7,824 bases of DNA, taken from an uncultured Prevotella sp. GTDB lineage: Bacteria > Bacteroidota > Bacteroidia > Bacteroidales > Bacteroidaceae. The translations under genes and the position numbers were made by a program. The stretch covers positions 1-7,824 of the forward strand of contig UQPD01000125.1 in assembly GCA_900542795.1 (NCBI GenBank). Direction: 5' to 3'. A model generated the notes under the pieces. The model searched no databases, had not been told where the DNA came from, and worked only from the letters and a program-made list of their open reading frames with translations. Shown in pieces: positions 1 through 5,010 of the stretch (positions are counted from its first letter, which is position 1; each line of letters starts with the position of its first letter).

Positions 1-56
1 ATTAAATGGGCAAGTATTACCATATTAAATGGCAAAGTAATACTATAATACTTTGC
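1..56. repeat. imperfect direct repeat overlapping a hairpin
   Basis: Positions 1-20 and 24-43 match at 17 of 20 bases (both begin ATTAAATGG). The second copy overlaps a perfect 8-bp inverted repeat, GCAAAGTA at 32-39 with TACTTTGC at 49-56, giving a hairpin with a 9-nt loop. There is no clear T-run on either side, so it is a poor terminator. Function is unknown; it may be the end of an element lying left of the window. Confidence 0.4.
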
Positions 57-75
57 GAAGATATATTGTGCTTCA

Positions 76-159
76 AAAAAATAACTTGTGCAGAATGTGT
101 GTGATGAAAACTTGTTATCGCTAAAGAACACCCGATAAAAGTTGTACAGGTTATTTTTT
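76..159 (+). other. two-part RNA fold, terminator-like, plus strand
   Basis: A 16-bp outer stem pairs 76-91 with 144-159 and contains two G-T pairs (86/149 and 90/145). A second stem lies directly inside it, 109-120 with 133-143, 11 bp with one bulged G at 114 and a 12-nt loop. The two stems can stack at 143/144, leaving 92-108 as a 5' bulge. The outer stem has an A-run on the left and T154-T159 on the right, as in intrinsic terminators. The G-T pairs hold only in plus-strand RNA; on the minus strand they become A-C mismatches. It could end a plus-strand transcript from left of the window or be the 3' part of a small RNA. No gene is visible beside it on that strand. Confidence 0.4.
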
Positions 160-177
160 ACACATTACTAAATAGCT

Positions 178-213
178 AAAAAACCGCCCCCTTACATAAA
201 GTAAGGAGACGGT
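178..213 (-). terminator. intrinsic terminator of the htrA gene
   Basis: In minus-strand RNA, 213-201 pairs with 195-183 over 13 bp with two G-U wobbles and a 5-nt loop (196-200), followed by a U-run read from 183-178. The wobbles would be C-A mismatches on the plus strand, so the signal is directional. It lies about 30 bp after the htrA stop codon, and nothing else on this strand is between them. Confidence 0.85.
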
Positions 214-244
214 CATAAACTATTAACCTATATTATGAAACCAA

Positions 245-1717
245 TTACTTTTTCTTATTGTCTTTTTTGCTATCCTTGCTTGCTTTGGGGTCTGAGAGTT
301 CTACAGCAAACGACTTATTGATACCCGTTTGTGTTTTAGCTCGAATCCAAAGAACACGATCTGTACTTAAATTAGCAGCCTTTACAGCCTCATCAAAGTC
401 GGTAGTAGTGCGCATTTCACGGTCATTCACCTTCATGATGATAAGTCCCTTTGTCATGCCAGCTGCTTTAAGTTTACCCTCGCGAATAGCCGAAATCATC
501 AAACCATAAGAAAGGTTGAGTTCCTGCTTTTCATCGTTGGTCAAAGGACGCAAGGCTGCACCCATAGCATCTGTATCGAGTGCCTGAACAGCTGTTGTAG
601 TGCCTTGAATATTGCGTAAGGTCAATGTAGCAGTACGCTGTTTCTTTTCACGAAGATAAGTCACCGTAATCTTGTCGCCTGGACGATGATTAGTAAGCAA
701 CTCTTGCAACTCACCAAACTTTGAAATTTTCTTACCATCAACAGAGATTATAACGTCACCCTCTTTTAGTCCGCCTTCGGCTGCAGCACCATCAGCGCTT
801 ACCTCAGCTACATAAATACCATTTACAGTACCTAAATCGGGGTTCTTACCCTTATCCTTTTGCTTATCGATGTAGTTGCTCACGTCAGTACCTGAGATAC
901 CTAACAACGCACGCTGCACAGTACCAAACTTCTTCAAGTCGGCTACTACCTTATTCATAATAGCAGTAGGAATGGCAAAACCATAACCCGAGAACGAGCC
1001 TGTTTGCGAATAAAGCATAGCGTTAATGCCCACTAACTCGCCATGTGCATTCACCAAAGCACCCCCCGAATTACCTGGATTGATAGCCGCATCAGTCTGA
1101 ATAAAACTATCGATACTGCCTGGAGTTGCATTAAGCGAACGAGCCTTAGCACTGACAATACCAGCGGTTACGGTAGAAGTCAAACTAAAAGGATTACCGA
1201 TAGCCAATACCCATTCACCAAGTTTTAATTTATCAGAGTCACCAATCTTAATAGCGGGTAAACCCTTGGCTTCAATTTTAATCAATGCTAAGTCTGTTGA
1301 CTTATCCGTACCAATGATACGCGCTTTAAATTCACGATTATCATTCAATTTAACGGTCATTTCGTCGGCATCTTCCACCACATGATTATTAGTTACGATG
1401 TAACCATCTTCGGTCAGAATAACGCCTGAACCTGCACCCTGACGTTTAGGAGTTTGAATTTGTCGTTGTTGTCTACCACTATTTCCACGACCAAAGAAAT
1501 CGCCAAAGAAATCGTCGAAGCCAAACGGATCAGAATACTCAACGGTTTGGGTCTTACTATTCGTAGTTACCTTTATATATACCACCGAGTTAACAGCATT
1601 CTCAGCAGCGTATGTCAAGTCTGTAGGATTTGCAGGAACAGCAGTAGCTGCCATTGCGGGAGTTTGCAAACCTAATGTGAGGGCCAAAGCCCATAAGGGA
1701 AGATATTTGCGTATCAT
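245..1717 (-). CDS. htrA: HtrA/DegP-family periplasmic serine protease with two PDZ domains
   Basis: This is a trypsin-like protease of the DegP/DegQ/HtrA type, which degrades or refolds damaged proteins in the periplasm. The 490-aa product starts with a signal peptide of about 23 residues (two basic residues, a hydrophobic stretch, then an AMA cleavage site). The protease domain spans about 30-260. The triad is visible as H112 (in TNNHVV), D142 (in STDLALIK) and S217 (in GNSGGA). Residues 62-80, in the position of the LA loop, are rich in Asp, Phe and Gly. PDZ1 spans about 268-370 and PDZ2 about 385-475, followed by a lysine-rich tail at 475-490. Length and domain order are normal for DegP/DegQ. 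The gene appears monocistronic, with its own terminator 30 bp downstream. The start is chosen because the signal peptide begins there; it has an A-rich leader and no Shine-Dalgarno motif. Family assignment is firm; DegP versus DegQ cannot be decided from sequence alone. Confidence 0.96.
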   Translation of the reverse strand: MIRKYLPLWALALTLGLQTPAMAATAVPANPTDLTYAAENAVNSVVYIKVTTNSKTQTVEYSDPFGFDDFFGDFFGRGNSGRQQRQIQTPKRQGAGSGVILTEDGYIVTNNHVVEDADEMTVKLNDNREFKARIIGTDKSTDLALIKIEAKGLPAIKIGDSDKLKLGEWVLAIGNPFSLTSTVTAGIVSAKARSLNATPGSIDSFIQTDAAINPGNSGGALVNAHGELVGINAMLYSQTGSFSGYGFAIPTAIMNKVVADLKKFGTVQRALLGISGTDVSNYIDKQKDKGKNPDLGTVNGIYVAEVSADGAAAEGGLKEGDVIISVDGKKISKFGELQELLTNHRPGDKITVTYLREKKQRTATLTLRNIQGTTTAVQALDTDAMGAALRPLTNDEKQELNLSYGLMISAIREGKLKAAGMTKGLIIMKVNDREMRTTTDFDEAVKAANLSTDRVLWIRAKTQTGINKSFAVELSDPKASKDSKKDNKKK

Positions 1718-1742
1718 ATTGTTTTTGTTGTTTTGTCTGTTG

Positions 1743-1750
1743 CAAAAATA
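1743..1750 (-). promoter_or_regulatory. candidate -7 box of the htrA promoter (P1)
   Basis: Read on the minus strand this is TATTTTTG, an exact match to the Bacteroidetes TAnnTTTG box. It lies 25 bp before the htrA start codon, which would give a short A-rich leader of about 20 nt. No TTTG is found at the expected -33 distance, so the call rests on one box only. Confidence 0.4.
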
Positions 1751-1785
1751 CTAACTCTACACTAGTTCGTACACCCTATTGTTTA

Positions 1786-1811
1786 AAAATAGCGCGACAT
1801 TGCGCTCTTTT
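1786..1811. terminator. bidirectional terminator-like hairpin upstream of htrA
   Basis: AGCGC at 1791-1795 pairs with GCGCT at 1802-1806 around a 6-nt loop. After one T-C mismatch the stem continues with four A-T pairs (1786-1789 with 1808-1811). T-runs flank it on both strands. It may be a backup terminator for the nadE operon, or a 5' hairpin in a longer htrA leader if transcription starts near 1816. Confidence 0.4.
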
Positions 1812-1815
1812 AACA

Positions 1816-1847
1816 CGAAAATACTAACTAAGTGTTCAAATCAACAA
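1816..1847 (-). promoter_or_regulatory. candidate second htrA promoter (P2), one mismatch
   Basis: On the minus strand 1823-1816 reads TATTTTCG, one base off TAnnTTTG. TTG triplets lie 18 nt (1844-1842) and 21 nt (1847-1845) upstream, near the usual -33 distance. The 12-bp string AAAATACTAACT is shared between this site (1818-1829) and P1 (1745-1756), so the two boxes look like copies of the same element. Use of either is unproven. Confidence 0.25.
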
Positions 1848-1921
1848 CTAAAGAAGCATTATACGGCTCAATCAAGCCAATGTGTTAAATTCAAAAAAGT
1901 TCATATAAAGCGGAAGCATAC

Positions 1922-1969
1922 AAAAAAGTACAATGCACGACAAACCATAAGGTCCATCGTGCATTGTAC
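1922..1969 (-). terminator. intrinsic terminator of the nadE operon
   Basis: A perfect 13-bp inverted repeat pairs 1928-1940 with 1957-1969. Inside it a further 3-bp ACC/GGT stem closes an ATAA loop. On the minus strand the hairpin runs directly into a T-run (1927-1922). It starts 28 bp after the stop codon of the BatD-like gene. The plus strand has no T-run here. Confidence 0.9.
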
Positions 1970-1996
1970 ACATTATATATATATTACCCATTAAAA

Positions 1997-2530
1997 TCAA
2001 AGCACCCCCTTGCCGCTTCGCATCATCTCTTGTGTAGAGCGTAGTGGTTTTTCTGTTACTTCAAAAGTAAAAGCATCTGAGGAACCTTGCACCTTGATGT
2101 TTTTGTATTGTGGCTGTGCTCCCATCATTTGATCGAAAAAGTCGGGCATACTAATCACCTTTTGCAACGTTGCCTTAAATTTTTGTGTAGGAATTACGAA
2201 CTTACCCGTACGTGTTGGAGCTACAACATATTGATTCCACACCAAAGTGTAATAAACGTGCTGTCCCTCACGGGTACGCCCTGCCGTAGCATTGCGATTG
2301 ATATTCAGTTTACGCGTATTACACTTTCCTTTCACCTCAAACTCCGTAGAGCATTCAGCTTTAGCTATAGGAGATGTGGCGTAAAGCACCACCGACACCA
2401 ACATACTGTCGCCTGCATAAATTACATCGCGGTCAGGAATAATGCGAGCAAAAAATTGCTCATTGTTCGCAGCACGCACTTGAAATGTTAACACAACTAC
2501 GAACAAGGTGAATAATAAACGTTTCATCAT
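1997..2530 (-). CDS. short secreted BatD-like protein (single BatD N-terminal-type domain)
   Basis: The 177-aa product has a signal peptide of about 20 residues (MMKR, a hydrophobic stretch, cleavage near VRA) and then a beta-rich domain resembling the N-terminal module of BatD ('oxygen tolerance') proteins. The similar features are an opening phrase about a secondary messenger-like 'PDRDVIYAGDS' strand, an aromatic Y-x-L core near 93-99, a TGKFVIP strand at 108-114, and a closing FTFEV strand at 154-158. Full-length BatD is several times longer, with repeated domains and a C-terminal membrane helix; here there is none, so the product should be a soluble or loosely attached periplasmic protein. 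C60 and C70 could form a disulphide. The start overlaps the nadE stop by 4 bp (ATGA), implying translational coupling; a second Met follows at once. Function is unknown, and no other bat genes are in view. The domain assignment comes from recognition, not a search. Confidence 0.8.
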   Translation of the reverse strand: MMKRLLFTLFVVVLTFQVRAANNEQFFARIIPDRDVIYAGDSMLVSVVLYATSPIAKAECSTEFEVKGKCNTRKLNINRNATAGRTREGQHVYYTLVWNQYVVAPTRTGKFVIPTQKFKATLQKVISMPDFFDQMMGAQPQYKNIKVQGSSDAFTFEVTEKPLRSTQEMMRSGKGVL

Positions 2531-4518
2531 TCTGCTACATTATTTGTAGGGTATTCAGACTGTTGCGATTGGTGTTCTTCCTCAATATCATTGAGCCAAG
2601 CATCGCTACTTGCATCAGAAGGCATGCGCCAATCACCACGTGGACTTAGAGAACAACTACCCACTTTAGGACCATCGGGCAAACAAGAACGTTTGAATTG
2701 CTGCGTAAAGAAACGACGGAAGAAAGTGCGAAGCCACTTTAATATTACCTCATCCGCAAAAGCAGTTCCATTGCCCGAACCATCAAAGGCTCGTTGAGCA
2801 AGATAATGAATCTTCTGCGGTCGGAAACCATAACGCAAGGTATAATACAAGAAGAAATCGTGCAACTCATAAGGTCCCACCAAATCTTCTGTCACCTGCT
2901 TAATGTTGCCATTTTCGTCGGCAGGGATAAGTTCAGGACTAATTGGCGTATCTACAATGTCGAGCAATGTGGCACAAGTGGCTTGGTCTGCCATGTTACG
3001 TGCCGCCCAACTTACGAGATGCTTCACCAATGTTTTAGGAATTGATGCATTAACGCCATACATACTCATATGGTCTCCATTGTAAGTAGCCCAACCTAAA
3101 GCTAATTCACTCAAGTCGCCCGTGCCCACAACAAAGCCACCCATTTGTCCTGCCACATCCATTAAGATTTGTGTGCGTTCGCGTGCTTGTGAATTTTCGT
3201 AAGTAAGGTCGTGAACATTGATGTCATGCCCCAAATCTTTAAAATGCTGCGTTACAGCAGGCACAATGCTAATTTCGCGTATGGTTACACCCAACTGTTC
3301 CATTAAGTTCATGGCATTAGTATAGGTGCGATCTGTAGTACCAAAGCCAGGCATCGTTACACCCACAATACCCTTGCGATTGCGTTCCAAACGGTCAAAG
3401 GCATGCACAGCTACCAATAGGGCTAAAGTAGAATCTAAGCCACCGCTAATACCAACTACCACAGTCTTGGCATGCGTGTGTTCTATACGACGCGCAAGAG
3501 CTTCGCTCTGAATACTCACTATTTCCTCGCAGCGTTCGTCAAGTTCTGCCCCTTCTGGCACAAACGGATGTGCATCAACAAAGCGCGACAAGTTAAAAGG
3601 TACATTACTTGAGAAAGGTTCAAGTTCCACCTCTCTTATGTGCTTAATACCTTCAACATTTACAGCACTAGCAAAAGTTGTGTTTACACGACGTTCAGCA
3701 CGTAAACGCTCCACATCTATTTCACTGCATACCATTTGTTCGTGCATAGCAAAACGTTTTGCTTCAGCAAGCAACGTGCCATTTTCGGCAATATAAGCAC
3801 GTCCACTAAACACTAAGTCTTGTGTACTCTCACCATACCCACAACCTGCATACACATAACCTGCAATGAGGCGTGCGCTTTGGTTTACCACCAAGTTACG
3901 TAAATAGCCAGCTTTGCCAATGAGTTCATTGCTTGCACTAAGGTTAAACACAATATCAGCTCCAGCCAAAGCTAAATGATTGCTTGGTGGAACGGGTGCC
4001 CACAAATCTTCGCAAATTTCAATACCAAAGGTGCAATGCGAGGTAGAGAAAAGGATGTTGCGCGTAAGAGGGACGGTTTGCCCACAAAAGCGCAATTCTG
4101 CATCATCGCCTAACACTTGGGCCGAAGTAAACCAACGTTTTTCGTAAAATTCTTTATAATTAGGAATATACGTTTTAGGAACGAGACCATGAATTTTTCC
4201 GCGTTGAATAACAGCTGCGCAGTTAAAGAGCATGCTATTATAAACAATAGGCACGCCTACCAAAGCCGTTACATTGAGATTAAGGCTAAATTCCATGAGT
4301 TTAAGCAGCGAGGCTTCAGCCTCATCAAGCAAAATCTGCTGCTGAAACAAGTCCTGACAAGTGTAAGCAGTGATGGCAAGTTCGGGCAGACAAAGTATTT
4401 CAATGCCTTGTCCTTCAGCCGTTGCCATCATTCCTTCAATTTGCTGTATATTAAAAGCACAATCGGCAACCTTCACCGAAGGGATGGCCGCCGCTACTTT
4501 AATAAAACCGTTTTGCAT
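2527..4518 (-). CDS. nadE: glutamine-dependent NAD(+) synthetase
   Basis: This cytoplasmic enzyme catalyses the last step of NAD synthesis: deamido-NAD, glutamine and ATP give NAD, glutamate, AMP and PPi. The 663-aa product has both halves of the long form. Residues 1-300 are a nitrilase-type glutaminase with catalytic E46 (in CLPELAIT), K115 (in LVPKTYIPNYKE) and C169 (in FGIEICEDLW). Residues about 325-640 are the ammonia-dependent synthetase, with the PP-loop SGGLDS at 358-363 and the conserved GTGDLSELALGW segment at 465-476. Because the glutaminase is fused on, glutamine can serve as nitrogen donor. Length is normal for bacterial two-domain NadE, with a short Glu/Gln-rich tail after about 645. 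It is the first gene of an operon with the BatD-like gene, sharing 4 bp. The start fits the beginning of the nitrilase fold; no Shine-Dalgarno motif precedes it. Confidence 0.97.
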   Translation of the reverse strand: MQNGFIKVAAAIPSVKVADCAFNIQQIEGMMATAEGQGIEILCLPELAITAYTCQDLFQQQILLDEAEASLLKLMEFSLNLNVTALVGVPIVYNSMLFNCAAVIQRGKIHGLVPKTYIPNYKEFYEKRWFTSAQVLGDDAELRFCGQTVPLTRNILFSTSHCTFGIEICEDLWAPVPPSNHLALAGADIVFNLSASNELIGKAGYLRNLVVNQSARLIAGYVYAGCGYGESTQDLVFSGRAYIAENGTLLAEAKRFAMHEQMVCSEIDVERLRAERRVNTTFASAVNVEGIKHIREVELEPFSSNVPFNLSRFVDAHPFVPEGAELDERCEEIVSIQSEALARRIEHTHAKTVVVGISGGLDSTLALLVAVHAFDRLERNRKGIVGVTMPGFGTTDRTYTNAMNLMEQLGVTIREISIVPAVTQHFKDLGHDINVHDLTYENSQARERTQILMDVAGQMGGFVVGTGDLSELALGWATYNGDHMSMYGVNASIPKTLVKHLVSWAARNMADQATCATLLDIVDTPISPELIPADENGNIKQVTEDLVGPYELHDFFLYYTLRYGFRPQKIHYLAQRAFDGSGNGTAFADEVILKWLRTFFRRFFTQQFKRSCLPDGPKVGSCSLSPRGDWRMPSDASSDAWLNDIEEEHQSQQSEYPTNNVAE

Positions 4519-4554
4519 AAGACGTTTATCTATATATATAAGGTGTGTGTGCTA

Positions 4555-4562
4555 CAAATGTT
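4555..4562 (-). promoter_or_regulatory. weak candidate -7 box for nadE
   Basis: On the minus strand this reads AACATTTG, one base off TAnnTTTG, 36 bp before the nadE start. No TTTG lies at the -33 distance. nadE might instead depend partly on read-through from the structured RNA upstream. Confidence 0.25.
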
Positions 4563-4609
4563 TAGTCAAAGTGAAAGCATTTTAAGCACCACGTTTGTAT
4601 GCGTAAGTG

Positions 4610-4804
4610 CATAAAAACGGCTGTACCAGTGATGTGATGAAACTCCGAGCGAAATAAGATTTGAGTTCCAGTAAGTCTCTGTAATCCGACCCTACGCAAG
4701 CGCATATCGGCACGCCATTAAAATACTGGTATGTCTCGGTTTTCAAGTAATTATTGATGAGTATCCCAATCTAACCGGTACAGCCTTATGTTTTTTTGAA
4801 TTAT
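4610..4804 (-). ncRNA. structured small RNA, probable 6S RNA (Bacteroidales-1 type)
   Basis: A minus-strand RNA of about 190 nt, rod-like as in 6S RNA, which binds the RNA polymerase holoenzyme by imitating an open promoter. The closing stem is 4785-4777 with 4627-4619 (9 bp), extended by CATAA/TTATG (4790-4786 with 4614-4610) past a 4-nt bulge. Next comes an asymmetric bubble (31 nt on the 5' side, 10 on the 3' side). Then follow TGAAA/TTTCA (4745-4741 with 4642-4638), CCGAG/CTCGG (4739-4735 with 4649-4645), CCAGTA/TACTGG (4729-4724 with 4673-4668), and an apical hairpin, CCGA (4710-4707) with TCGG (4689-4686), enclosing a 5-bp stem and GCUU loop. One pair in that stem is U-G on the minus strand and C-A on the plus strand, which sets the orientation. 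A consensus promoter lies just upstream, and the 3' end runs into GTTTTT. The fold and promoter are seen; the 6S identity is inferred from size, bubble and my knowledge of Bacteroidales-1. Confidence 0.65.
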
Positions 4805-4808
4805 GTTG

Positions 4809-4840
4809 CAAATATACAATCATCTACTTTCACCTCCAAA
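4809..4840 (-). promoter_or_regulatory. consensus Bacteroidetes promoter of the 6S-like RNA
   Basis: On the minus strand, TTTG (4840-4837), a 20-nt spacer and TATATTTG (4816-4809) match the Bacteroidetes TTTG/TAnnTTTG consensus in both boxes and in spacing. Transcription would start near 4804-4801, some 17-19 nt before the closing stem. The A/T homopolymer tracts further upstream (about 4843-4918) may act like an UP element. This is the best promoter in the window. Confidence 0.75.
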
Positions 4841-5010
4841 ACTTTTTGCGCATTTTTTTTAGTAAAAAAAGTTTTTTACACTTTTATCTAAAAAAGCCTT
4901 CTTATCTCATTTTTTTATGCTAAGTTTACCGCCAATATCGTGCTTTTCAAAAAAGCACTTTTTTTAAGAAATTCCCCTTTATTTTTCAACCCATTATTAA
5001 GAATGGTACC
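4817..5010. other. A/T-tract-rich malQ upstream region, no clear malQ promoter
   Basis: This stretch is dominated by T- and A-runs (T8 at 4853-4860, A7 at 4864-4870, T6 at 4872-4877, T7 at 4911-4917). It includes a near-palindrome, GTAAAAAA/TTTTTTAC (4862-4869 with 4872-4879). The nearest thing to a plus-strand -7 box is TAAGTTTA at 4921-4928, one base off, with no -33 partner. I see no short coding sequence here. Confidence 0.5.
4940..4965 (+). terminator. intrinsic terminator in the malQ leader region
   Basis: A perfect 8-bp stem, GTGCTTTT (4940-4947) with AAAAGCAC (4951-4958), has a 3-nt loop and is followed at once by seven T (4959-4965). Only the plus strand has the T-run. It ends 45 bp before the malQ start. 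It may attenuate a malQ leader transcript or insulate malQ from plus-strand transcription entering from the left. Confidence 0.65.

Noticed and set aside
1779..1994. Plus-strand open frame of 71 codons in the htrA/BatD gap
   Set aside because: It runs through two terminator hairpins, is Lys/Thr/Asn-rich without any motif, and has no promoter or plausible initiation site.
1997..2530. The BatD-like gene as a frameshifted or truncated full-length batD
   Set aside because: The sequence after its stop goes straight into a perfect terminator, and no further BatD-like coding is seen in any minus-strand frame of the gap.
4117..4614. Plus-strand open frame of 165 codons opposite the nadE start and its leader
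   Set aside because: It lies mostly antisense to well-conserved nadE coding sequence, its translation has no recognisable domain, and no promoter precedes it.
4610..4797. The structured RNA read on the plus strand, with T7 at 4791-4797 as its tail
   Set aside because: A pair in the apical stem becomes C-A on the plus strand but U-G on the minus strand, and only the minus strand has a full-consensus promoter at the right distance.
4610..4804. An NAD-sensing riboswitch controlling nadE
   Set aside because: The fold is a long rod with a bubble and its own T-run end, about 95 nt from nadE. I see no compact ligand-type junction and no alternative terminator/antiterminator pair near the nadE start.
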